Positions 20,509 through 30,838 of a stretch of 64,000 nucleotides of DNA are shown piece by piece. Below the pieces are notes generated by a model, which ran no database searches, was not told the origin of the DNA, and saw only the letters and a list, made by a program, of their open reading frames with translations. Each line of letters begins with the position of its first letter. The first letter of the stretch is position 1. Location of the stretch: contig OZ038452.1 in assembly GCA_964036195.1 (NCBI GenBank), positions 27,787,785-27,851,784 on the forward strand, in the 5' to 3' direction. This DNA comes from Sphaerolaimus hirsutus (Eukaryota > Nematoda > Chromadorea > Monhysterida > Sphaerolaimidae). Made by a program: the position numbers and the translations under genes.

Positions 20509-21165
20509 TAGGGTTGGAAAAAAATAGATTTTTTTAATAAAAATCGCCGGGGTCAAAATTAGCCCCATTTCTGCCTAAAATCGCCTCTGGGGGTAATAAA
20601 AGCCATATAAATTGGTAGGGAGTGCACACTTATACTTTCTGTGCTAATATAAGTACTGTAGAGCTTCGGAAAAGCTTCAAAGTCAGTTATTTTTAAGTGT
20701 AAATGAAATCAAATTGATCTATTTGTGACGTGAATCACATTTCATCGACCATTTGCAATTTTGTTTGCAGAAATAGCATGTTCTTGCTCAGAACCAAATA
20801 TAAATGATATTGGAAGTGAACATGCATGCATTTTGCATAAATGTTTGATGTGACAACACAAAGCATAACTATGAATACTTCCTAAAATAATTCACAGCCT
20901 ACCTTACACGCTTAAAAGCACACATAAATGGGTACTACACCCCCCAAATTGGTTGTCAAAGCCATGAAAAAATAAACTTGTGGATTGTTTGCATGAAAGT
21001 GCGCGCTTGCGCGCAAAATTTTTGCATTTTACCTAGTGCTTGAGTACCAAATTTTTTTGCCAGCGACTTTTTTTAAAAAAAATCGGTACGGGTGCTGCGA
21101 TTTTAAAAAAAAAAAATCGGAATTAAAAAAAAAAAATCGCTTAAAAAAATCGCTTGCCAACCCTA
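20509..21165. mobile_element. Poly-A/T TAGGG hAT-like element, 8-bp TSD
   Basis: It starts TAGGGTTGGAAAAAA, ends CGCTTGCCAACCCTA and is flanked by exact ACGGCAAG (20501-20508 and 21166-21173). Sub-terminal ATTTTTTT and AAAAAATCG runs surround a unique core of about 480 bases. The core contains TAAAAGCCATATAAATTGG, the GCGCGCTTGCGCGC hairpin (21001-21014) and TACCTAGTGCTTGAGTACCA. The same core recurs in degraded form at 28700-29158, and the hairpin part at 27.98 and 40.97 kb. Confidence 0.88.
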
Positions 21166-21177
21166 ACGGCAAGTGAT

Positions 21178-21629
21178 TAGGGTTCAAACGGGATTGACTT
21201 TTCGGGATCGGGATCGCGATTGGTTTTTTGAGATTTCGGGATCGGGATCGGGATTGGCCGGGATTGGGGTCACGGGATAGGGATCGGGATCGGGATTGGC
21301 ATTTTTTCGGGATCGGGATTGGGGTCTTGGGATAGAGATTTTGGCCAATGTTTTGGCATCCACAGTTGTTCATAAAGGTCTAAAAACACTGTTGGATGCC
21401 AGAAACGTGGCATAAAATGAACGCTGGGGGCTTGCGTTCATATTTTTGCATGCAAAAATGTCGTTTTTTCACTTTTGATAATGTCCACTAATTTTTCCGG
21501 GATCGGGATCCCGGACTTTGGAGTTTCTTGGGATCGGGATTTGAAAAGTTTCGGGATCGGGATCGGGACTGCTAAATCCCGGAATTTCACGGGATCCGGG
21601 ATCGGGATCGGGATCCCGTTTGAACCCTA
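21178..21629. mobile_element. GGGATC-array hAT-like element, 8-bp TSD
   Basis: TAGGGTTCAAACGGGATTG and ATCCCGTTTGAACCCTA form the ends. The exact TSD is CAAGTGAT (21170-21177 and 21630-21637), and it overlaps the right TSD of the preceding element. Arrays of TCGGGATCGGGAT flank a core with GGCATCCACAGTTGTTCATA and CACTGTTGGATGCCAG, shared by all GGGATC copies. Confidence 0.9.
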
Positions 21630-21926
21630 CAAGTGATGTGTTTGAATAATCGATATAATCAAACAACATTTTAAAAACAGTAAAAAAAGAAAAAATGTAA
21701 CCTTGATTTTCCACGGTGCCGTAAGTGGCACTCAAGTGGATAAATTTCGCTGGCGAACTCTGAATTTTGCTCCTTTTCATACATTCCTCTCGTTTGGACA
21801 CGTGATAGTAATCTGAAAAAGGAAACAGAAAAAATGTTATTTTTAAACACAAAAACACTGAAATATTTATTCAACCCCCGACCGAAATTTGTCATTTTGA
21901 AAAAACACAATCCAATAAATAGTTAC

Positions 21927-22079
21927 CAACGGAAAGATATAAAATTCAAAGAAATCCGCAAAGTTTTGGCGCCAAAAAATTGACTGTGCGAAATCCGGAA
22001 ACAGGTTTTTGACGCCGCCGTCGCGACGACAATTAGTTTTGTTGGCGGGAATAAAAGAATCCGTTTTGTGTGTATTCAT
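21927..22079 (-). CDS. Possible first exon of an unidentified gene
   Basis: An ATG at 22079 opens 51 codons (MNTHKTDSFI... ending FYIFPL) to a GTAACT donor. It lies in a locally GC/CpG-rich stretch (21960-22200) that looks like a promoter region. A possible downstream exon with acceptor TTTTTCAG near 21813 reads YYHVSKREECMKRS, but its phase does not match this donor. I do not recognise the protein, and the call rests on composition and splice signals only. It could be chance. Confidence 0.2.
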
Positions 22080-22254
22080 GTGCCATTTTCAGTTTGGAAC
22101 CGCCGCCGACTATTGGCGGCGGCGGGAAATTTAATTTTCCCAGAAACATTAAAATATCGGAATGCCTCTAAAAATGGCCGCGGTTGAATACACCGCAGTC
22201 AAAAACTTATCAGCAAAAAAATCTGCACGCGCTTGAAAAGAACAATGTTGAGTA

Positions 22255-22405
22255 AAGTTATTAAGGTAGGTCAAGTGATAAGTAAACTGATTGACTTTTC
22301 AGTGACTTTTCATTATCTACCTGTCATTTATGTCACTTGCCTCACCATATGTTAAATTACTTATCACTTGTTCCATTACTTAGCTTAACTTGTCACTTTT
22401 TAGAG
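22255..22405. repeat. GTGATAAGTAAA palindromic repeat
   Basis: TCAAGTGATAAGTAAACTG and later TACTTATCACTTG/TTGTCACTT units form an imperfect palindrome. The same units recur at 23.93-24.03, 24.6, 32.93-33.05 and 35.83-36.0 kb, so this is a dispersed short MITE-like repeat. Confidence 0.5.
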
Positions 22406-22591
22406 GAATTTCGTATGCGTAAATATGGGGGAAAATCAATCACAATTTTCCACCAATGAAAAACATTGTAAGGAACGCATGCATTGAAATTGTCAATGGA
22501 TTATCGCATTTTGGCGGTACTACCCCAGATATAATTCTTCAAGTCGAAATATTTCCCAAACTACAATAACCCAAAGAATAAAGTCCCAAAC

Positions 22592-25083
22592 TTAAATCCA
22601 ACCATTAAGGCATCTTTTCACTCTGCCCCCACTCTTTCTCTCAGTGCAAACTTTTGCAATTTTACCACCGCTATTAGTCTTCCCACCACTAGTGTCTACA
22701 TTTTTGGCACCCAACTTTTTCTTGGCTTGCAACCGCTTCGAATTTTGGCCCGGCGCCAAGAAAAATTCCCGTGGCGCGGTGTCTTTTTTCAGCGACGAAG
22801 TTCGAGTTTTCGCTGGTATTGTCCGCTCCGTGTAGAAGACAGGTGTGCGCCAGCCTGGAAATTGTAAAGCGAATTGTTGAATAGGTAAATCATCTTCAGT
22901 TTGGGCCAGGGGCCGTTTTTAAGGAACCCGACAGGTATTTTGGGGCATCTCGATCGACTATGTGTAAATTTTCATGCCGATATTCGACAGGACGATAATA
23001 ATTAATTTTAAATGTTTGGATATTTTCACGCGCTAGTTTCGACCCATATTGCTAGACTAGCGTCTAACTGAGCTGGGTCTCTTCAGTAGCAACTCAGTGA
23101 ATTACTTAAACAAAGCTTAATTTTTTGTTTAATTTAAGTTTACTAACTTGAGTGTACTCATACTGAGTGCTCATATATCAGCTTTGAACTCATCTGAATT
23201 GATCAGAGTGAGTTATTCTAAATCTTCAACTGTAGTTTACAGACACCTAATTATGGTAAATTCAAATGCGTCCAAAGCTGATTTATAAGTTTACCAGAAT
23301 CTGAGTTTACAGGCAGTCAGCTAGTGTGCGCAGCGTCAATGTGCATACCATAGTTGTTAAAACGTATTTACTTTTACTCACAAAATATGCATACTCGAGT
23401 ACTGAGTAAATACGTTTACGTTTCCTCAGAAAAAAGTACCAGTACTTGCTTTTACACATACTTATTAAAGTACTCGAGTACAGAAAACGTATTTCAGATT
23501 AAACGGGTTTTACACTAAGTTTTTAAGACATAGAAGAGAAAAAAGGGTGCAAATAGTCTGAAAATAAGGAAAAGAGGTCAAAAATGTGTATATAAGCATA
23601 TACCTAGCAAAAAATCCCTGGAATTAGCCACAAAGTTATGAAAGTAAGTGAATTTGGGTGAAAATTGGTGCAAAGTTTCACAAAAACACTCACTTTTACG
23701 TTTTCCAAGGGAAAAAGTACGTTTACTATTGAGTAAAAGTGAAACTATTTTATTTGACGTTTTCAGTACTCAGGGGGTGAGTAAAAAATAAATACTTTAC
23801 GTTTAAGTATACTTTAAAAAGTACAGTATTTTTAACAACTCTGGTGCATATGGCTGTCGGAGGGAAAAAACTAGATGTCCATTCAGCGTCTGAAGAAGTG
23901 ACACAAAATCCTAAGTGGTATTGGTTAAGTAATGTGCTGAGACAAGTGACAAGTAAATTCGAACGAGACAAGTATTTTCAGTCGAAAATTTACTCGTCTT
24001 GTCACTAATCAGTTTACTTGTCACTTAACACTTCACACTTTTCTATAACTCTACTCTACATTCGGCACCAGCCCGATATGGATAATAAATCGGATAAAAA
24101 AAATAATCCAACCCGAAAATAATCGTCGGGCAAACTAAATCCCACCCCAGGTGCACAGGTGTTCAACGGGTTTACCTGTTTACGCACATTTTTCATGTGA
24201 AAAATATTGAGCCAAACTTTTCGGGGCACAGATGTGAACACATGGCACTTGGGTGGGAACGATTTTTATGTTGAGTTTGGAGGAAATATGGTCATAATTT
24301 TGTAGATAAAATCGCATGTTTACGTAGGTTGTAAAGTGTAGAGTTTATTATGTGTATTGAGTGAGGGTCTTATTAAATGATTGGGGTATAGATTTGAGAT
24401 AAAAAACAGCAGCACTAATTTTGGGGTGTCTTACACGTTGAATAAATTTTTCACTAAAGTAGAAGTCAGAAAACTGCGATAATTGCAATTTTTGAAGCAC
24501 TAAGATTTCTACGTGTAGCATTCTTACTGAACGCGAAAACATGAGCTTATACTTCAGCAAATGAATCTGCATTTGTAAATACATAACCATGTCAATTCGG
24601 CAAGTGACAAGAAAAGTGCTAAGTAGCAGGAAAGTTGTAAGTGGTAACGTATTTCAAGTAACAATGAGATATATTTGAATGTGATAAAATACAAGTTTTA
24701 CTCATTGGCATTTGAAAGTACTCTTAATTTTTTGACAGCACTCTTCTTGCCACCCCGCAAATACGATTTTTTTTTGCGACGCCAAAAAAAAAACAAAAAA
24801 AAATTCCACCAAAAAATCGAGAAAAAAACAAACCTTCAACCTTGACCCACTGCCATTCGGGATCATTTCCATTTCCTTCAATCATATCGACATTTTCCGA
24901 CCCGCTGCTGCAAGGTCGATCGCTGTCGAAATCAAACGACCACTTTTTCATCGATTCCGTTTTGATCGCCTCCAATTTGGCATCGAGCCAATTTTGTTGC
25001 GACAAATTTTCCGCCGCTGAGCCGCCGCCGAATAAACAGCGCCTCGCTTGAGAAGCTTTTTTCAACGGCGTGCGGTAGTCCAT
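22592..25083 (-). CDS. CIP/KIP-family CDK inhibitor (p27/p57/dacapo-like), two exons
   Basis: Exon 1 runs from 25083 down to 24834 and exon 2 from 22854 down to 22592, giving 170 residues. The donor AAG|GTTTGT and acceptor TTCCAG join in phase 1 as VEG-WRTP. Exon 1 carries the cyclin-binding RCLFGG box (residues 15-20), then about 30 residues on KKWSFDFDSDRP, the CDK-binding segment, and DPEWQWVKVEG. Exon 2 opens with RTPVFYTERT, matching the conserved PxFY motif at the end of the inhibitory domain. A lysine-rich tail (LQAKKKLGAKN) could be a nuclear localisation signal. Family members bind cyclin-CDK complexes and block the cell cycle. The length is close to the 198 residues of human p27. 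The intron holds at least one hAT MITE. I cannot assign orthology to one vertebrate paralogue. Confidence 0.88.
23349..23843. mobile_element. CAYAGTTGTTAAAA hAT-like element in CDKI intron
   Basis: The left end CATAGTTGTTAAAA pairs with the right TTTTTAACAACTCTG. The flanking octamers GTGCATAC (23341-23348) and GTGCATAT (23844-23851) differ by one base. Both arms contain units like TACTCACAAAATATG and CGAGTACTGAGTAAATACGT. A half copy starts at 42866 (CAGAGTTATTAAAAGTAC). Confidence 0.75.
23920..24040. repeat. TGACAAGTAAA palindromic repeat
   Basis: AAGTGACAAGTAAATTCG pairs with CTTGTCACTAATC and TTTACTTGTCACTT on the right. It belongs to the dispersed short repeat described at 22255. Confidence 0.5.
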
Positions 25084-26405
25084 TTTTCAATTGTGAGTTT
25101 GTTAAGTGAAGTCTGAGGGATAATGGGGAAATTATTTTACAGGTTGATAAAATGTAATTTGATGTCGCAGTCAGTTGTGAAAGTTTGGAAAAAGTAAACT
25201 TGAACGAATATACTCACAGTGAATTCTACCGTATCCTACATCAATAAACAAACAGACATTAAAAATCAAATTTATTTCTCATCAGATCACATTCATCAAA
25301 ATATGGTAGCATTCATCATTGTATAGCGTTCTGTCTGTCCAGTATACAATGATTGTTACCGTATTTTGATGAATAAAGCCACCAATATTGTGCACTAAAT
25401 TCGTACATTGCGAGAGCTATGTTATGCGATCAGAACAAAAACGTGGGCATTTATTCAAACTTTATTGCAAAGTGTGCGGTCTGTGGGCTATATTTTTGGA
25501 TATGATACATCATACCGGAAATTTACAGTATTGTCAAAATACTCACTCAAGCACAAATATACAATTGAATTTGATGATTCCACCTAAAAATCCTATTTAT
25601 CAAGGAAACAAGTAAAAAACAACTACATATTATACATTGCTAGTGCAAATTAGTTCTGAAACAAAAAGTGGTGCCAATGCTGTTATCACTCATTTTTATT
25701 TGGTGTGAACAATTTCATTTCATTTGAATGCAAATACTTTTTTAAATACCCAAGTATTTGTGATGATGAAAAACCGTAAACATCAGAAATATACTATTTT
25801 GCGAGAGCCAAAATTTTGTTACTTTTTCCATTTTTCCGATATTCACTATGCCATTTTTCCCCAAAAATTACTCACAGATACCTCGGTACTTCAGGTAAAT
25901 GAAAATACTCTTTTCACAACTGTAGAAAATGGAAATTTCACCATAGTGTGAAATAAAACTGATAGCACTGATGCAAGTTTAAACATGCCTATCAAAACAG
26001 CGAGTTTCAATTCTACACTTTCACAAAAACTCTTATCACAAAATGCGCATGACATTTTTGGCTTGCGCTTCACTTTTAAAATCAGAAAACAAATAAAACA
26101 ATTGTGAAATGCGCAGAAAAAAGGAACTTTTTCATCAGTGTTGAGTGAAATTTAGCATTTTTATGACCTTGGGACTTGTGGCTTGGGAACTTATCAGTGG
26201 GCAGCAAAAGTGTAACATTTCAATGAAATTACTTTTGTTAGCAAAAGAAATCGAATTAAACAAAATACAGTGTGATATGAGAATACAAACGCCGTATAAA
26301 GTTAGGTTATTTATTGTGTAGTAGTTGATTGAGTTACTACAATTTGTAGTAAGTCAATACACTAAATACTACAATGTTAAATTAATTTAATGAATCTTTG
26401 CAAAG
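25084..26405. other. AT-rich intergenic spacer upstream of the CDKI gene
   Basis: The first few hundred bases should hold the promoter of the minus-strand inhibitor gene, but I see no unambiguous core element. A small inverted repeat around CAATAAACAAACAGACATT and ATCAAAATATGGTAGC/GTATTTTGATGAA lies at 25.23-25.38 kb. No other gene is supported. Confidence 0.4.
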
Positions 26406-26467
26406 TAGTAGGGTTCGGGATAGACTTTTCCACATCGGGATTTGTTTTTTTATTTTTGGGATCTGGG

Positions 26468-27364
26468 TAGGGTTCAAACGGGATCCCGATCCCGGATCCC
26501 GCGAAATTCCGGGATTTAGCAGTCCCGATCCCGATCCCGAAACCCCAATCCCGATCCCGATCCCGAAATCCAAAAATACCAATCCCGATCCCGAAAACTT
26601 TCAAATCCCGATCCCGATCCCGAGAATCTCCCAAGTCCGGGATCCCGATCCCGGAAAAAATAGTGAAAATTATAAAAAGTGAAAAAATGACATTTTTGCG
26701 TGCAAGAATGTGAACGCAAACCCCCAGCGTCCATTTTATGTCACTTTTCTGGCATCCAACAGTGTTTTGAGACATTTATGAACAACTGTGAATGCCAGAA
26801 CAGTGACGAAAATCTCTATCCCTAGACCCCAATCCCGATCCCGAAAAAATGCCAATCCCGATCCCGATCCCGTGACCCCAATCCCAGCCAATCCCGATCC
26901 CGATCCCGAAATCTCAAAATACCAATCCCGATCCCGAAAACTTTCAAATCCCGATCCCGAGAATCTCCCAAGTCCGGGATCCCGATCCCGGAAAAAATAG
27001 TGAAAATTATAAAAAGTGAAAAAATGACATTTTTGCGTGCAAGAATGTGAACGCAAACCCCCAGCGTCCATTTTATGTCACTTTTCTGGCATCCAACAGT
27101 GTTTTGAGACATTTATGAACAACTGTGAATGCCAGAACAGTGACGAAAATCTCTATCCCTAGACCCCAATCCCGATCCCGAAAAAATGCCAATCCCGATC
27201 CCGATCCCGTGACCCCAATCCCAGCCAATCCCGATCCCGATCCCGAAATCTCAAAATACCAATCCCGATCCCGAGACCCCAATCCCGATCCCGATCCCGA
27301 AATCTCAAAAAGTGAATCCCGATTCCGATCCCGATCCCGAAAAGTCAATCCCGTTTGAACCCTA
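26468..27364. mobile_element. GGGATC-array hAT-like element with internal tandem duplication
   Basis: It starts TAGGGTTCAAACGGGAT and ends ATCCCGTTTGAACCCTA, with the exact TSD GATCTGGG (26460-26467 and 27365-27372). A 337-bp segment containing the arrays and the unique core (TGACATTTTTGCGTGCAAG, CCCCCAGCGTCCATTTTATG) is present twice in tandem. A partial TAGGGTTCGGGATAG at 26408 suggests it landed in an older relative. Translated arrays give meaningless Arg/Ser/Asp/Pro repeats. Confidence 0.9.
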
Positions 27365-27459
27365 GATCTGGGATACCGCGGAATAACGTAAAACTGGGGT
27401 AAAAATGACTGAAAACATCAATAATTCAATCAACCCAGAAATTAGAACACGGTCACATT

Positions 27460-28144
27460 TAGGGTTGGAAAAAAAACGTTTTTTTTTAACTCGATGTTTT
27501 TTTTTAAAAAAAAACGTTTTTTTTAAATAAAAAACGTTTTTTTTTAAAAGCTCCCAGATATGACCTTGTGTCAACATATATAGGTATATCAGACAGTGGC
27601 AATACTCTGTGATGTTAAATATGACCATATAATGTCTGTGGAGCCATGGGATAGCATTATAAGTGGTGATTTGTGTCAAAAATATCCATTTTTCGTCGAC
27701 ATATCGTTCGTATATCGCCTTATAGTCGAATGTTCGTGACTTCAGGTAAAGTTTGGCACGGAATAGTGATCAAACAAGGTTATAAAACGAGGTTGTTACT
27801 TTGAGAGTGAAGTTACACACTGTGGAGGTACATGGAAGCACATTACCTCAATATTATATACTACAGCAACATATGACGGCTTATTAACCCATGGTAGCAC
27901 ATAGAAATGGATACTTTGATACTAAAAATGCCACAAAACCAATTAAAACAACCACCAATGTCAATTTGTGTGTGAAATTGCGCGCTTGCGCGCAAAAATT
28001 TTGCAAAATACCTAGTGCTTAGTACTAAAAATTTCGGTTGATGTTTTTTTTAAAAAAAAAACATTTCGGACGTCATGTTTTTTTTTAAAAAAAAACGTTT
28101 TTTTTTAATAAAAAACGTTTAAAAAAAAACATCGGCCAACCCTA
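27460..28144. mobile_element. Poly-A/T TAGGG hAT-like element, 8-bp TSD
   Basis: The ends are TAGGGTTGGAAAAAAAACG and CATCGGCCAACCCTA. The exact TSD is GTCACATT (27452-27459 and 28145-28152). Runs such as ACGTTTTTTTTTAA and AAAAAACG flank a core with ATGACCATATAATGTCTGTG, the GCGCGCTTGCGCGC hairpin (27980-27993) and TACCTAGTGCTTAGTACTA. Confidence 0.9.
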
Positions 28145-28152
28145 GTCACATT

Positions 28153-28695
28153 TTGATAAAAAGTTCAAGCAAATGCCATCATAAAAAATAGCCGGACACC
28201 AAAATCGCTACGTCCAAAAATTCAATACAAACCAATAAAAAACACAATCAATAAACGCTACAAACCCAAATCATATTCCAAATCGCAAAAGCAATAAAAA
28301 CTCATGAAAGATGGCACACTTCCACAAGATCCACAAAAATGGGCAATATTACAATTTGCATAGCTCAGAGCGAGAAAAAGGTCACAAGTTCGAGACACAT
28401 GCACATTTGGCATTGAGGCCAGCAAAGGTTTTAGTGAACCTCACTTTGAGTCTACACTTTTGCCCAATGTAATGAATGCCAAGGCACACATTCATTGCCA
28501 AGCCAAGGCATATTCGAGTACAGGGTGGTTCACTTTTTTGGAAGTAGCTTTTTATGGTGGGTGGAAATGGGATGGTGTGGAAATGATGTTTAGTGACAAT
28601 TGTGGGGAAAATTTTGACATAAGATTTCATAAACAGTGATAATATAACATGACGTCTATTATTGTAGGAGATAAATCTATGGAATTTGAAGCTTA
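28153..28695. other. Spacer, no gene supported
   Basis: An 82-codon open frame on the minus strand (28382-28630) has no recognisable similarity or splice context. Nothing else is seen. Confidence 0.4.
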
Positions 28696-28699
28696 TGAC

Positions 28700-29158
28700 T
28701 AGGTTATAAAAGTCTATTTTTTTAAGCTGCCTTATTTAAAAAATCGATTATTTTAAATAAAAATATCAAAATCAGAGTCAAAATAGTACCTTTTTTCTCT
28801 AAAATCAGCTTTGAGGGGATATAGATGAATTAAAAGCCATATAAATTGATAGCCAGTGCACACTTATGCTTACTGTGGTAATATAATTACTTTAGAGCTT
28901 TGGAAAAGCTTGAAAGTCTATTATTATCAAGTTTGTAAAGTAATTAAATAGTTATTTTTGCTGCATGAATCACATTTCATCAACCATTTGCAATTTTGTT
29001 TGGAGAAATTGCATGTTCTTGCTGAGAAAGCAATATAAATCAGCATGGAAGTGCCTAGTGCATGAGTACCAAAAAAAATTGCCAGTGATTTATAAAAAAT
29101 TGGACTGGGTATTGCATTTTTCAAATCACTGAAAAAATCGTTTGCCAACACAACCCTA
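28700..29158. mobile_element. Degraded relative of the poly-A/T element at 20509
   Basis: The phrases AAAAGCCATATAAATTGATA, GTGCACACTTATGCTTACTG and GCAATTTTGTTTGGAGAAAT parallel the 20590-20780 core. The right end CCAACACAACCCTA is a mutated CCAACCCTA. The hairpin region is deleted and no TSD is legible. Confidence 0.65.
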
Positions 29159-29159
29159 C

Positions 29160-30350
29160 TGGACCCTAACTGCAGCATAGATATACGAGTCAGTTAATTG
29201 GTATCACATGCAGAAAATACTTTACAAAGTTATTTGTATTGGTTAAGTCTAGATATGACAATACCCCATACTTATGGACTGTACTTGTTGAAAACTTTGT
29301 TAAAATTTTTTTAAATACAATGTAAAGGTCAAAGTCACAAATTAATCCAATAAGCAATTCACTTCAAGCCTAACCAACAAAAACACAAATACACAAAATG
29401 AACCACCCGTACATCTTAATGTCACAGTGCACAAATGCCGCGGGGGGTGTCCCACTTTGCGCGTGGGGGGGAGGGCAAAAGTTCAATGGCCGTGGCGCAC
29501 TCGCAAATAAATAAAGCGCGCAAATGAATCATTTTTCGGCGTGTGCGGCAGATCAAAATCAGAAATCAAAGGCGAGATTGAGTGTCAAAGTTCAAAGCGA
29601 AAAGTTTCGCATTTCAAGGAGAAATGCAACTTTTTGATCGGGTCTAATGCGACATATATCGTTTATATATTCAATGCGATATATCGTTTATATATTCAAG
29701 TGGATAGAAAAAGCGCGAATGTAGGAATTCAGAAAAAAAGTTTCTTAACGCCACAGTTAAATGTTTTTTGCCGACAAAAGTGTCGAAATTTTGGTGCGAA
29801 CATGTATCGCGTAAAAATATTTAACACAAATCACAAAAACAGCACAACATCATACAATCTCAAAACTTGTGTTCAAACATCTCGCACACATCACACGCGC
29901 GCACGCATGCAGACGCGTTCGAGTCGTATTTTTGAACAGACACGCCCCCTTGGCTCAGTGCCAATAAGAGCGCGTGTCTGCAAGATTAAATTGCGTATTT
30001 TATGGATAGATTGTAAAGTACGCAAATTTTATCGATTGACACTCCATGAACTTGGTAGCGGAAGTTGAAACTGTATCTTTACTGTGCAGTAAAAATAGAT
30101 TTGAACATTTTTTACATAGGATTTATTGGATGAATGCTTTACAAAGAATGTTACCATGATTTGATGAACAAAAAACGAAAAATAATACTATGGTGAGAAC
30201 AATGTAATGTGATGAGACAAAATAAAGTTTTGTTGGTTTTTATTGGTATGGTGAATGTCATTTGTTAAGTGTGCATTGTTAAGTGTTGGAAAAGTAGACT
30301 TGAGATTGTAACAAATTGTGACAGGGTATGCATGTTTATCTATACATATT
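29160..30350. other. Spacer with a CpG-rich patch and an unassigned open frame
   Basis: A GC-rich stretch at 29437-29560 (GCCGCGGGGGGTGTCCC, GGCGTGTGCGG) stands out from the AT-rich surroundings and could be promoter DNA. A 175-codon frame at 29541-30068 is rich in Ser/Lys/Arg, resembles no family I know and contains no convincing splice or domain signal, so I do not call it a gene. Confidence 0.35.
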
Positions 30351-30360
30351 TAGTGGTTAC

Positions 30361-30556
30361 TCCCAGACACTGTAAAATGCCCTGTAAAATGTAAAATGTC
30401 ATGTAAGGTGTCTAAAGTCATGTATAATGTCATGAAAAATGTCAAACAACTGGTAAAGAATAAAATTTTCTTTGGCAGTTTACAGGGAATTTTACATGAC
30501 TTTTGACACTTTGCATGACATTCAGCATTTTACAGAACATTTTACAGTGTCTGTGA
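30361..30556. mobile_element. Small palindromic MITE with CAGACACTGTAAAATG ends
   Basis: TCCCAGACACTGTAAAATG pairs with CATTTTACAGTGTCTGTGA. The flanking octamers GTGGTTAC and GTGGCAAC agree at six of eight positions. The interior is made of TGTCATG/CATGACA units, as in the repeats at 57.4-57.9 kb. Confidence 0.6.
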
Positions 30557-30838
30557 GTGGCAACAGAGCTAACTTGAGAAACACTTTTTGATACGACGTT
30601 TTTAAGTCTACAATCTTGTTGCAAAATCTTACAATGTAATTTGAAACCCATCAAAAAATCGTCATTTTATAGCGAAAAAAATGATTTTGGCACGCCGAAA
30701 TATTTCGCACACATTTTGTGACGAAATACCTGTGCGTAGCTGCGAAAGCTGCAGTTAGCTAGTAATTTTTTCACAAAAAGAAATTGTGTGTATGCTGTTC
30801 GTCCATTGTTTTTATGATTTTTTGATTAAAAAGTGCTA

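Noticed and set aside
21029-27358. Arg/Ser/Asp/Pro-rich open frames (SRSRS, DPDPE, GSGSG) in several places
   Set aside because: They are translations of the CCCGAT/GGGATC arrays in the six frames and would not be made as proteins.
20509-28144. GC hairpin followed by CTAG as a Helitron 3' end
   Set aside because: The elements have inverted terminal repeats and 8-bp duplications, neither of which Helitrons have. The CTAG also lies well inside the element.
29541-30068. 175-codon open frame as a gene
   Set aside because: It has no recognisable domain, low-complexity Lys/Ser/Arg content and no splice context. It is the longest unassigned frame but not convincing.
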